Below are positions 38,400 through 46,772 of a DNA stretch of 64,000 bases, in pieces (positions within the stretch are counted from its first letter, which is position 1; each line of letters begins with the position of its first letter). A program made the position numbers and the translations under genes. This DNA is from Pseudomonas sp. ICMP 561 (GTDB lineage: Bacteria; Pseudomonadota; Gammaproteobacteria; Pseudomonadales; Pseudomonadaceae). Location of the stretch: assembly GCF_002699985.1 (NCBI RefSeq), contig NZ_LKBT01000067.1, positions 1 to 64,000 of the forward strand, written 5' to 3'. Under the pieces are notes generated by a model. That model was not told the DNA's origin. It worked only from the letters and a program-made list of their open reading frames with translations, and did no database searches.

Positions 38400-41261
38400 A
38401 TGAGCGCAGCTCTGCATAACCATACCCCCACTCTTGCGACGGTCGATCCTCGCGGCTTGACGGTGGGCAGTCTTTCGTACTGCAGGGGTGAAGAACACCA
38501 GGAACCTGAACTACGCGTTACCCGCCATTCTTACGATCACGCCGGGCGGCCGATTGCCGGCCAGGACCCACGTCTGCCAACGCCCAACCAAAGCAGCGTC
38601 TACAGCCTTAACGGCCAAGTGCTATTGACCGACAGCGTCGATGCCGGTTGGCGGGTGACGCTGCCGGGCGAAGCGGGGCAGTTGCTTTCAGGGTGGGACG
38701 GGCGCGGCAGTCAGCAGCAGGTTGAATATGATGAGCTTTTGCGGCCGTTATTGATCAGAGAGGCTACGGGTGATTCTGTTGGAGCGACCGGGGCGGCGCT
38801 CCAACAGAGGCCGGCTGTCGAGCGCTTTACCTACGGCGGCCCTGAATCAGCCGAGCACAACCAATGTAACCAGTTAGTCCGCCATGACGATACGGCGGGC
38901 ACTGTCCATCACCCGGATTACAGTGTGCTTGGCGCGCCACTGAGTGACGTTCGACGCTTTTTACGCGAGCTGGACCTGCCCGATTGGCCACTGCCAATAG
39001 CCGAACGCGATGTCTTGGTGGAGTCGGCAGGCCTGGAATCGAAGTGGATCTTCAACGCATTGGGCGAAGTGATCGAACAAACCGACGCCATGGGCAACGC
39101 TCGGCAGTTCAAACACACAGTAGCGGGCCAACTTAAATCGGTTGCCCTTGGCGGGCAGGTGTTGCTCAGCGATATTAACTACAACGCGTTCGATCAGGTC
39201 GAGCAGCAAACAGCCGGTAATGGCGTGATCAGCCGCTCTCTCTATGACCCACAAACCGGGCGGCTAAGCGAACTCAGCGCATCGGTTCTCAATGCACCGC
39301 CCCTGCAGCTTTTGAAATACAGCTATGACCCGGTCGGCAATATCGAACAGATCGAAGACGCCGCCCAGCCGATGCGTTTCTTCGCCAATCAGCGTATAGA
39401 GCCGATCAGTCGCTACCGATACGACACGCTATACCAACTGATCGAAGCCACTGGTCGAGAGGTTAAAACCGACGCGAGCCATGGTCCCGCCCTGCCCGAC
39501 CTGCAGAACCTGCCGCCTGATCCCAACCAGATCGCCAGTTACACGCAAAGCTATGAATACGACGCGGGTGGCAATCTGTTGAAAATGCATCATGTCGGTG
39601 CCCAGCCCTTCACCCGCTTGATGCGCGTGGCACCGGACAGCAATCGCAGCCTGCCCGCCGATGAGATAGACGTAGATTTTGAAGACGGCTTCGACGCCAA
39701 CGGCAATCTTCTGCAACTGGTGCGTGGCCAGGATTTGAGCTGGGATGCGCGCAATCAGCTTCGGCACATCACCACCGTGCAACGGGAGGACGGGCCGAGC
39801 GATGACGAAACCTATATCTATGACGGGCAAGGCCAACGCTGTCGGAAAATCAGCAGTGCTCAGGCCAGCGGCAGGACCTTGATCAACGAAGTGCGATATT
39901 TACCCGGGTTGGAAATCCGCAGCAATGCCGATGGCGAAACCCTGCACGTGATTGCGGTGAACAATGTGCGGATGCTGCATTGGCCAGCAGGGACACACAA
40001 CGATCAATTGCGCTACAGCCTCAGTGATCACCTCGATTCCAGTACTCTGGAACTGGATCATCAGGGCGGGCTAATCAGCCAGGAAAGTTATTACCCGTTT
40101 GGCGGCACGTCCTGGTGGGCGGCACGCAGTGCGGTGGAAGTTAAATACAAAACGGTGCGCTACTCGGGGAAAGAGCGGGATGCCAGTGGGCTTTATTATT
40201 ATGGGTTCCGGTATTACGCGCCCTGGTTGCAGCGTTGGATAAATGCTGACCCCGCAAATGATGGACTGAATGCGTTTCAAATGGTCAATAACAACCCGAT
40301 CAATTTTTTTGATCGGGAGGGCTTGGCCGGAGAGCTTGCGGTCAGTCGATGGAAAATGGCGTACAGGGGCGTGAAGGCTCAAGGCGTTCGAGTGCGCACG
40401 CTGGCGCGGGGCATCATTGCAGTTGATATAAGAGGCGGCAATGAAATTCTCAACCGTATGGGCATTGGGCTGGATCGCGATATCCAGGGTGATCGTGCGC
40501 TTTCCTATCTGTCCCTTGATGCATCCTTGCAAGGCAAAATTGCGGGGGGGAAGCGGATGGTGAACCTCAATGGGGCCGAGGGCGCGGATATCAAATCAGC
40601 AGCCAGGCTCGGAAGTGCGGGGGCTGTTGCCTATATAAATGGCGGATTTTTCAATATGGATGGTACGGCAGACCTCGATAAACCAGATCACGCATCGATC
40701 GGGGCAAATGTGATTGATGGTAAGCGCCGCGAGAGTATGGATATCCCCCAAGGTTATGAAAGCTTTTATGAGAAGGTTCGTATGTCGGACAGGTCAATGA
40801 TTCACTCGGCCCCCAAACTTTCGAGTGGCGGTCACGCCACGTTTACCGAAGCAATGCTCGAAGACCCCAGGTTTCAATTCAGTCCGGTAAAAAACGCACC
40901 TGGGGTACTGGGTCATGCTCAGCATCCCAATGCCCGTTCTGGTATGAGTCGTCCGCATACGTATGGCGCTGGTTCGCGTACACGTCTGGCGATGGGATCC
41001 ACCGACACACGCATGGCTAACTCTTCTGGCTACACAATGCCTGAATGGGCAAGGGTGATGGCCAGGCTCGACCGATTGAACAGTTCAGAAAGTTCGTCAA
41101 TAAACCTCGACGGTGGCGGATCAGTGTCTTTGGGGGTTATTGGGTCCAGGGGACAGACTTTGATGGCACGATCGCTTCCCGGACTCATGAACAAGGAGAT
41201 TGGAAACTTCATTGCATTTTCAGAACCTGTCGGTTTTTTCCGTAAGTTGTTCAAGAGGTAG
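38400..41261 (+). CDS. Tc toxin subunit C #2 (TccC-like) with phosphodiester-glycosidase-like C-terminus
   Basis: A 953-residue protein. Residues ~1-641 are an Rhs shell nearly identical to that of the first tccC, ending YSGKERDASGLYYYGFRYY and NNNPINFFDREG. Residues ~642-953 are a different effector domain. It carries the marks of the NAGPA/DUF2233 phosphodiester glycosidase fold: A-Y-I-N-G-G-F-F (~744), R-T-R-L-A-M-G (~860), TMPEWARVMARL, and I-N-L-D-G-G-G-S (~901). Those enzymes cleave sugar-phosphodiester bonds; the target here is unknown. The domain call is from motif memory. The gene has AGGA before its ATG and is separated from tccC #1 by 308 bases, so it may have its own promoter. Confidence 0.88.
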   Translation: MSAALHNHTPTLATVDPRGLTVGSLSYCRGEEHQEPELRVTRHSYDHAGRPIAGQDPRLPTPNQSSVYSLNGQVLLTDSVDAGWRVTLPGEAGQLLSGWDGRGSQQQVEYDELLRPLLIREATGDSVGATGAALQQRPAVERFTYGGPESAEHNQCNQLVRHDDTAGTVHHPDYSVLGAPLSDVRRFLRELDLPDWPLPIAERDVLVESAGLESKWIFNALGEVIEQTDAMGNARQFKHTVAGQLKSVALGGQVLLSDINYNAFDQVEQQTAGNGVISRSLYDPQTGRLSELSASVLNAPPLQLLKYSYDPVGNIEQIEDAAQPMRFFANQRIEPISRYRYDTLYQLIEATGREVKTDASHGPALPDLQNLPPDPNQIASYTQSYEYDAGGNLLKMHHVGAQPFTRLMRVAPDSNRSLPADEIDVDFEDGFDANGNLLQLVRGQDLSWDARNQLRHITTVQREDGPSDDETYIYDGQGQRCRKISSAQASGRTLINEVRYLPGLEIRSNADGETLHVIAVNNVRMLHWPAGTHNDQLRYSLSDHLDSSTLELDHQGGLISQESYYPFGGTSWWAARSAVEVKYKTVRYSGKERDASGLYYYGFRYYAPWLQRWINADPANDGLNAFQMVNNNPINFFDREGLAGELAVSRWKMAYRGVKAQGVRVRTLARGIIAVDIRGGNEILNRMGIGLDRDIQGDRALSYLSLDASLQGKIAGGKRMVNLNGAEGADIKSAARLGSAGAVAYINGGFFNMDGTADLDKPDHASIGANVIDGKRRESMDIPQGYESFYEKVRMSDRSMIHSAPKLSSGGHATFTEAMLEDPRFQFSPVKNAPGVLGHAQHPNARSGMSRPHTYGAGSRTRLAMGSTDTRMANSSGYTMPEWARVMARLDRLNSSESSSINLDGGGSVSLGVIGSRGQTLMARSLPGLMNKEIGNFIAFSEPVGFFRKLFKR
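38777..38806. repeat. Short REP remnant inside tccC #2
   Basis: TGTTGGAGCGACCGGGGCGG, then CGCTCCAACA: a 30-base in-frame palindrome at the position where tccC #1 carries a 106-base REP. Confidence 0.8.
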
Positions 41262-41468
41262 GGGCGATGCGTTTTTTATTGGACAGGCTTTAACGTATTA
41301 CGCAGCCCCGGTGGAGCGATGCTTGCCTATGACACAAGCTCAGACCGGGCCGCCTGGATCTGATCCCCTCGTCGGAGCGCACGGACAAGTAAAGGTTGTC
41401 TGCGGGAACAAGTTTGCACACAAACCTAGTATGGCCCGCAAAGATATGAGGAGCCTTTAAGCACTCAA

Positions 41469-42161
41469 TCAAGCATTCGAAAGCCGACTCACACTGGTGA
41501 TCTGCCCACTCCAGATCATTTCGTAATGCGCAGTCTGAACAATCGACTTCACATGCCTGGGTGTCATCAATGCCCAGCAATGATTGCCCGGCGAGCGAAC
41601 CGAGTTGTAGCGCAGCCCAGGGCACCCTGCCCGTTTGGCTGAGTGGCCCAGTTGGCGAGCACTGGAATACTCATCTGGATCGTAGATAGGGTCTGACAGT
41701 GATAACCCGGTAGCATCGCGATTGGCTACTTCATCGAAGGTGCAGAGCAAGCCACGAAACAGAAAACGCTCATAGTTGAGCCCTGCCACTCTCGACCAAT
41801 AGTGGTTCTGGTGATGACGCACCTCGGCGATGGCGGTTTCCATCACATCGGCCAGATACAGCACCCCGAAAGCCCCTGAACTGAAACGCGAGCCCGCCGG
41901 ATTCACATGGGTGAACGGCCCTACCGCGTAAGAACAGCCGGGAATGCCAAACGGAATCTCAGCAACCGGGATCAACGCGATGCGCCCGATTTCATTCTGC
42001 AATCGTGGATTGGTCATCGCCTGTAGCTGATACAGCCCCTCAAACTCGGCAGCATCGGCAACATCGTCGAACAGATCGATGGGCGGGAATCTGGAATTGA
42101 CCAACCGATAAGCCCGCTGCTCTTGCTCGGCAAGAAGTGGCAGGCTGTCGAGCGTCACCAT
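41469..42161 (-). CDS. RES-domain toxin of a type II toxin-antitoxin pair
   Basis: A 230-residue RES-family protein. The signature is present: an Arg in S-R-F-S-S-G (around residue 91), Tyr in V-L-Y-L-A and Glu in E-T-A-I-A-E-V-R. RES toxins degrade or ADP-ribosylate with NAD+ and arrest growth. The start overlaps the end of the antitoxin gene by 7 bases, the usual antitoxin-first arrangement. It converges on tccC #2, and a decayed copy of its 3' end lies between the two tccC genes. Confidence 0.9.
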   Translation of the reverse strand: MVTLDSLPLLAEQEQRAYRLVNSRFPPIDLFDDVADAAEFEGLYQLQAMTNPRLQNEIGRIALIPVAEIPFGIPGCSYAVGPFTHVNPAGSRFSSGAFGVLYLADVMETAIAEVRHHQNHYWSRVAGLNYERFLFRGLLCTFDEVANRDATGLSLSDPIYDPDEYSSARQLGHSAKRAGCPGLRYNSVRSPGNHCWALMTPRHVKSIVQTAHYEMIWSGQITSVSRLSNA

Positions 42162-42559
42162 TGCGCGCCCCGGAGTGCGTCGACGCGGCGGAAGGTTTCA
42201 TACAGTGAAACGATGTCGCCCTGAGCCATGATGTCCAAGGGCTTGCGACCGTTGAAAAACTCGTTGTCATTGGCCATGGCCGGGAAGCCGTACACGTTGT
42301 CCGGGTTGTCGAAGACCGTGCGCAGTGCCGCATGAATGTTCAGCACGAAGCTGATGCGGTGCATCTGATCCATGTCCAGCCCGACCGACCATTCAGAGCC
42401 TGTCTGCTTGGCGCGGGTATACGTGCTGCGGGAGATACGCAGAATCCGACACGCCTGCTCGCTGGACGCATCCCACTTGTCGAGAATGCGCAGTGCGGTA
42501 CGCAAGCCGGATACGCATTGTTCTTTGGAAAGAGGCTGGAGTTGTGGGACGGCGGACAT
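42155..42559 (-). CDS. Xre/MbcA/ParS-type antitoxin
   Basis: A 134-residue antitoxin with an N-terminal Xre-like helix-turn-helix (QACRILRISRSTYTRAKQ, around residues 36-53). The C-terminal toxin-binding DUF2384 domain contains GRKPLDIMAQGDIVSLYET. It neutralises the RES protein and most likely represses the pair. The start at 42559 is supported by AAGG upstream; the open frame beyond contains the operator palindrome and is not coding. Confidence 0.9.
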   Translation of the reverse strand: MSAVPQLQPLSKEQCVSGLRTALRILDKWDASSEQACRILRISRSTYTRAKQTGSEWSVGLDMDQMHRISFVLNIHAALRTVFDNPDNVYGFPAMANDNEFFNGRKPLDIMAQGDIVSLYETFRRVDALRGAQW

Positions 42560-42570
42560 GTGCGTGACCT

Positions 42571-42619
42571 TTTGAATCTGTAGATTCAAACAGTAGCAAC
42601 AAGAGTCTGTAGATGCAAA
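42571..42619 (-). promoter_or_regulatory. Operator of the Xre/RES pair
   Basis: A palindrome, TTTGAATCTGTAGATTCAAA (42571-42590), is followed by a second, partial copy around 42605-42619 (TCTGTAGATGCAAA). They lie 12 and about 46 bases upstream of the antitoxin start, as expected for autorepression. Confidence 0.75.
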
Positions 42620-42708
42620 TCGGTTTCTATGCCGTGCATCACTCCCACTGGATCGCATCCAGCCAGACAGAGGTGTGGCGTAAGTGATTCCCAGAATGGC
42701 CACAGCCC

Positions 42709-42796
42709 TGTGGGAGCCGAGCTTGCTCGCGATGAACGATAACGCGATATACCTGCCACTGCGCTCGGCTTATCGCGGGCAAGCCCTGCTCCCACA
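42709..42796. repeat. REP-type palindrome, family D variant
   Basis: TGTGGGAGCCGAGCTTGCTC and the inverse arm GGGCAAGCCCTGCTCCCACA. It is the first of two REPs filling the roughly 330 bases between the antitoxin and the phospholipase gene. Confidence 0.85.
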
Positions 42797-42811
42797 TAGA
42801 CCGAGCTATTC

Positions 42812-42918
42812 CGTAGGACCGGCCGGGCGGCGTTCCGCTTTAGCCGGGAGGGCGTCGGGACATTCACTACATATTCTTCGTCAGAAATACCGCTCTCCCG
42901 GCTAAAGCCGGTCCTACG
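42812..42918. repeat. REP-type palindrome, family C, with insert in one arm
   Basis: The right arm is the standard CTCCCGGCTAAAGCCGGTCC. The left arm, GTAGGACCGG...CTTTAGCCGGGAG, is split by about 15 extra bases (CCGGGCGGCGTTCCG). Confidence 0.85.
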
Positions 42919-42932
42919 GTATCAGCGACAGC

Positions 42933-44090
42933 TCAGCCGCGCCGATCCAGCAAGTTCACCACCAACCGATCCACCCACCCCCAAAGCCGCTGTTTGACCC
43001 GGCTCCACAATGGCCGGGCTTTCCATTCAGCCAGGGTGATTTGCTTACTAACCGCAAAGTCTTTCTCGAAGCTGGCGACCACGTCCCGCGTCAGTCCAAC
43101 GTCAAGGGCTTCAAGGTTGGCTTCCAGGTTGAAGCGCAGGTTCCAGTGATCGAAATTGCATGAGCCAATGCTGACCCAGTCATCGATCAGGACCATTTTC
43201 AAATGCAGGAAGCACGGCTGGTATTCAAAGATTTTCACGCCCGCACGCAGCAAGCGCGGGTAGTAGCGATGCCCGGCGTAGCGCACTGAAGGGTGATCGG
43301 TGCGCGGGCCGGTAAGCAGCAGTCGCACATCAATGCCTTGGGCCGCAGCCTTGCGCAATGAGCGGCGGACTTTCCACGTTGGCAGAAAATACGGCGTCGC
43401 CAGCCATATGCGTTTGTGACCACTGTTCAGTGCCCGCACCAACGACTGCAGAATGTCGCGGTGCTGGCGGGAATCCGCATAGGCAACACGGCCTAGCCCG
43501 TGACCGAAAACAGGAACCTTCGGCAGGCGTGGCAAGCCGAAATTCTCTGCGGGGCGCCAGGCCGTACGACGCGGGTTGGCGTGGAACTGGCGGTCGAACA
43601 ATGCCTGCCAGTCGATGACCAGCGGGCCAGTAATCTCCACCATCACTTCATGCCACTCACTGACGTCCTCGGCAGGCTGCCAGAACTCATCGGTAACGCC
43701 GGTGCCGCCGACCACTGCGAGTTTTTTGTCCACCAACAGCAGTTTGCGATGGTCGCGGTAGAAATTACGTATCCCGCGTCGCCAGTTAATACGGTTGTAG
43801 AACCTGAGGATCACACCCGAATCGGTCAGGCGCTTTCTCAGCCCAAGGGTAAAGGCTTGTGCACCGAAGTCGTCGAACAGGCAGCGCACGATCACGCCGC
43901 GTTGAGCCGCATCGACCAAAGCCCGCACCACCGCCTCGGCACACGCGCCCGCCTCGACCAGATAGAGCTCCAGCTCGACTTGCTGCTGAGCGCCGTCAAT
44001 CGCGGCAATCATGCGCGGAAAGAACGCCGGGCCGTCGATCAACAACTGGAACTGGTTATTCTCACGCCACGGAAAAATCGCCCCGGCCAT
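42933..44090 (-). CDS. clsB: Phospholipase D-family protein (cardiolipin synthase B-like)
   Basis: A 385-residue protein with two HKD half-sites, H-R-K-L-L-L-V-D (around residue 114) and H-L-K-M-V-L-I-D (around residue 297), and the G-G/G-S segments after each. Length and layout match ClsB/YbhO, which makes cardiolipin from phosphatidyl donors; other phosphatidyl transfer is possible. It lacks the two N-terminal spans of ClsA. The ATG lies two bases after the stop of the yceI-like gene, so the two are cotranscribed. Confidence 0.85.
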   Translation of the reverse strand: MAGAIFPWRENNQFQLLIDGPAFFPRMIAAIDGAQQQVELELYLVEAGACAEAVVRALVDAAQRGVIVRCLFDDFGAQAFTLGLRKRLTDSGVILRFYNRINWRRGIRNFYRDHRKLLLVDKKLAVVGGTGVTDEFWQPAEDVSEWHEVMVEITGPLVIDWQALFDRQFHANPRRTAWRPAENFGLPRLPKVPVFGHGLGRVAYADSRQHRDILQSLVRALNSGHKRIWLATPYFLPTWKVRRSLRKAAAQGIDVRLLLTGPRTDHPSVRYAGHRYYPRLLRAGVKIFEYQPCFLHLKMVLIDDWVSIGSCNFDHWNLRFNLEANLEALDVGLTRDVVASFEKDFAVSKQITLAEWKARPLWSRVKQRLWGWVDRLVVNLLDRRG

Positions 44091-44092
44091 AC

Positions 44093-44674
44093 TCAGCGCG
44101 CCGTGAAGATCAAGACGGCACCCACGGGCACCGCGAGGCTGACCGCGGATAACCCGGCGGCATTGCGCAGTGTCGTGAAACCAGGCACCAGATCAAAATC
44201 CTGGGCATTAACGACCAGCGGCTCAAGCGTCACGACCTGAAAGCGTCGTTCATCCAGGCGCGTGGCGAGCAGTTCAGCCCGGTAGCTGTGGGATTTGCCA
44301 TGCAGTTGCACCACCAGCGGCAGACGCAACTCCAGCTGCGCGCCGGGCGCCAGATCGTTGATCGGGCCCAGATCGAGCTGAGCGTTGATTTTCGCTCTTG
44401 GAAATTTCGCGACGTTAAAAACCTGCTCACGAATACGCTCATCGCGCAGGGCGATGCCGGTACTGACTGACTCCAGCTCGACTTCAAGCTCAGCCGCGCC
44501 TTTACGATCGACTTTGCCGTGCAAGGTCAGAAAGCGATGCACTTCAGCAATGTTGGCGTTTTTAGTGGAGGTGAACGACAGCCGTGAGGATTCGTTATCC
44601 AGATACCAGTTCGCCTGAGCGGGCAACGCTATCAGCGTCAGCAAGGCCAGCAGCAGGCGGGTTTTGATGGGCAT
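44093..44674 (-). CDS. YceI-family periplasmic protein
   Basis: A 193-residue protein with a signal peptide (MPIKTRLLLALLTLIALPAQA, cleaved about residue 21) and a YceI lipocalin-like barrel that binds isoprenoid-type lipids in relatives (NWYLDNESSRLSFTSTKNA, then FNVAKFPRAKINAQL). It is the first of a two-gene unit with the phospholipase D-type gene, and a lipid context is consistent. Confidence 0.88.
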   Translation of the reverse strand: MPIKTRLLLALLTLIALPAQANWYLDNESSRLSFTSTKNANIAEVHRFLTLHGKVDRKGAAELEVELESVSTGIALRDERIREQVFNVAKFPRAKINAQLDLGPINDLAPGAQLELRLPLVVQLHGKSHSYRAELLATRLDERRFQVVTLEPLVVNAQDFDLVPGFTTLRNAAGLSAVSLAVPVGAVLIFTAR

Positions 44675-44754
44675 GCAAACTCCAGATGCGCATTAAGGGG
44701 CAACCGTACCGCCTGTCTGACCGCCAGCGAACTGCTACGTTCGCATTCGGGCTT

Positions 44755-45087
44755 TCAAGGCGCTGACGGTAGCAAGCGACAGCCTTGTCGCTCGCCCTGC
44801 CAGGTCGCCACATTACTGCGGCCAAGACCTTCGGCAGTTACCCGTTTATTCGCCGTGTCGTCGAGCAAACTGCTCGGTACGTACTGTTTGACGTAACCAC
44901 GGCAATACTCGGCGGAATTAAGCATGACGTAGCGACAGGAGCAATACTCTTTGGCGGTATAAGCGCTGATGATGCTCGGAAACGCCGCCAATGCGACGCG
45001 GTTTTGCCAGACCAGTACGCCCATCACAATCAATATCAATAGCAGCAGGCTGCTGAACGGACGACGACGAATAAAACCTGTGGTCAT
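44755..45087 (-). CDS. Small membrane-anchored protein with Cys motif
   Basis: A 110-residue protein. One N-terminal span (residues 11-28) is followed by a periplasmic part with C-S-C-R around residue 48 and two more cysteines (Y-C-R-G, Q-G-C-R). GGAGG before the ATG fixes the start; upstream sequence is a REP. I do not recognise the family. It appears to be a stand-alone unit. Confidence 0.7.
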   Translation of the reverse strand: MTTGFIRRRPFSSLLLLILIVMGVLVWQNRVALAAFPSIISAYTAKEYCSCRYVMLNSAEYCRGYVKQYVPSSLLDDTANKRVTAEGLGRSNVATWQGERQGCRLLPSAP

Positions 45088-45170
45088 TGGCCTCCCCTCT
45101 TTGGAATGCATTTTTTCGGAACCGCCGCACCGCCTTCGACGCTGCACTATCGCGCAGCAAACACAGCCCT

Positions 45171-45273
45171 GTAGGAGTGAGCTTGCTCGCGATAGCGTCA
45201 GCACAGGCAACATATTCATCGACTGACAGACCGAATCGCGAGCAAGGTGGAGCGCCACCCCGGTCACTCCTAC
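45171..45273. repeat. REP-type palindrome, family D variant with insert
   Basis: GTAGGAGTGAGCTTGCTCGC and, inverted, GCGAGCAAGG...GGTCACTCCTAC. About 17 extra bases (GTGGAGCGCCACCCC) interrupt the right arm. Confidence 0.85.
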
Positions 45274-45336
45274 AGGGGCTGTGTTTGCTTCACGATAGTG
45301 CGGTCTCAGGGACACAGCGCAATCTCCTACAGAAAA

Positions 45337-46377
45337 TCATTTAGGGCTTGGGCTCTCCCTGCTGAACGCCGCCATGGCCAGTTTTAGAAGCTGATCATGG
45401 GAGTAACTGCCGTCCCGATCATCGGCATAGCGCACGATCACCAGCCTGGCACTGGGCACTACATACAACCCCTGCCCCCAATGGCCCAGCGCCGCGAAGG
45501 TATCAGCGGGTGCGTTCGGCCATGGGCCTTTTTGACCGCTTGCGGTGCGATTGAGCCACCACTGGCCGCCAGAGACCTCGGCGTTTGGCTGTTGATTGGC
45601 GAACGGCGTCAGAACGAAGTCGACCCAGGCTTTGGGCACTAACTGTCGGTCATTCCAGAGACCGCCGCGTTGCATCAATAAACCAATACGGGCCAGATCC
45701 TGTGCCGTCATGTAGGCGTAGGAAGAACCGACAAACGTGCCGCTGGCGTCGGTTTCCCACACAGCGCTGCGAATGCCCAGCGGCTCGAACAGTGCCGTCC
45801 ATGGATAGTCCGCGTAGGCCTTTTCCCCGACCATGCCTTTCAGCGCGGCAGACAGGACGTTGCTGTCGCCACTGGAATACAGGAACGACGTACCCGGTTT
45901 GTGAGCACTGCGATGCCCGGCTGTAAAGCGCGCCATGTCGTCCCGGCCACGGGTGTAAAGCATCGCGACTACCGAAGAATTGAGAGGCGCGTATTCATAG
46001 TCTTCCTGCCAATCCAGGCCGGAGGTCCACTGCATCAGATGTTTGATCGTAATATCAGGATGAGCGCGCAACGGCGGATAGAATTTTGCGGCGGAATCAT
46101 CCAGCGTGAAGCGTCCTTCACCGAAGGCTACGCCCAGCACTGTCGCCATGATGCTTTTGCTGATGGACCACGTGAGGTGTGGCGTTTGGGCAGTGGTCAC
46201 TCCGGCATAGCGCTCGTACACCACCTCACCGTCACGCAGTACCAATAACGCGTCGGTGCGAATGCCCTCTCGGGTTTGGTCGTTGCGGGTAGGGAATGCG
46301 TAACTCTCAAGGTCCAGGAGCGCGTCGGCGTTCGCGTTGAAGACAACAAATAAAAGAAACAGCCAGGCGAGTCGCAT
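45337..46377 (-). CDS. Periplasmic serine hydrolase (beta-lactamase family)
   Basis: A 346-residue class C beta-lactamase-like hydrolase with a signal peptide (MRLAWLFLLFVVFNANA). The S-x-x-K nucleophile motif is S-I-S-K (around residue 71). The second motif is Y-S-S-G (around residue 165), and H-W-G replaces K-T/S-G (around residue 305). It is likely an esterase or peptidase rather than a resistance enzyme. The start is chosen at the signal peptide; the ribosome-binding site is weak. Confidence 0.87.
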   Translation of the reverse strand: MRLAWLFLLFVVFNANADALLDLESYAFPTRNDQTREGIRTDALLVLRDGEVVYERYAGVTTAQTPHLTWSISKSIMATVLGVAFGEGRFTLDDSAAKFYPPLRAHPDITIKHLMQWTSGLDWQEDYEYAPLNSSVVAMLYTRGRDDMARFTAGHRSAHKPGTSFLYSSGDSNVLSAALKGMVGEKAYADYPWTALFEPLGIRSAVWETDASGTFVGSSYAYMTAQDLARIGLLMQRGGLWNDRQLVPKAWVDFVLTPFANQQPNAEVSGGQWWLNRTASGQKGPWPNAPADTFAALGHWGQGLYVVPSARLVIVRYADDRDGSYSHDQLLKLAMAAFSRESPSPK

Positions 46378-46453
46378 GGAGTGGATCTCGGATGTGGACC
46401 GCCGGAATGTATCAGTGAGTTGTGACAAATATTCAGACAGAGCAAATTTCCAG

Positions 46454-46530
46454 GTAGGAGCCAACTTGTTGGCGAAAGGCGTTTACGCGGTGACTCAGGT
46501 CTGACGCCTCGCGAACAAGTTCGCTCCTAC
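46454..46530. repeat. REP-type palindrome, family A (first of tandem pair)
   Basis: GTAGGAGCCAACTTGTTGGC and the inverse arm CGCGAACAAGTTCGCTCCTAC. Nearly the same sequence follows at 46560. Together they fill the roughly 395-base gap before olsB. Confidence 0.92.
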
Positions 46531-46559
46531 CGAGGCAATCGCACAAATCAGACTTCCGG

Positions 46560-46636
46560 GTAGGAGCCAACTTGTTGGCGAAATGGATTTACCCGGTGAC
46601 TCAGGCGTGACGCCTCGCGAACAAGTTCGCTCCTAC
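46560..46636. repeat. REP-type palindrome, family A (second of tandem pair)
   Basis: A second copy of the 77-base element, 106 bases from the first and in the same orientation, including the shared spacer GTGACTCAGG. The 136 bases from here to olsB hold no further feature that I can see. Confidence 0.92.
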
Positions 46637-46772
46637 CGAGGCACCCGTCACACAACCATCACCAAACCTTCATGGTCATGACATCGCCTCTCCTTAGCCT
46701 GAGTTTGTACAGCAGCGCCAGGCCATTACAGCCAACGCCCGCACTTGCAGGGCAGGCTAACGGAGACTTCGC

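Noticed and set aside
46454..46636. CRISPR array suggested by regularly repeated palindromes
   Set aside because: There are only two units, each an internally inverted REP, with no unique spacers and no cas genes.
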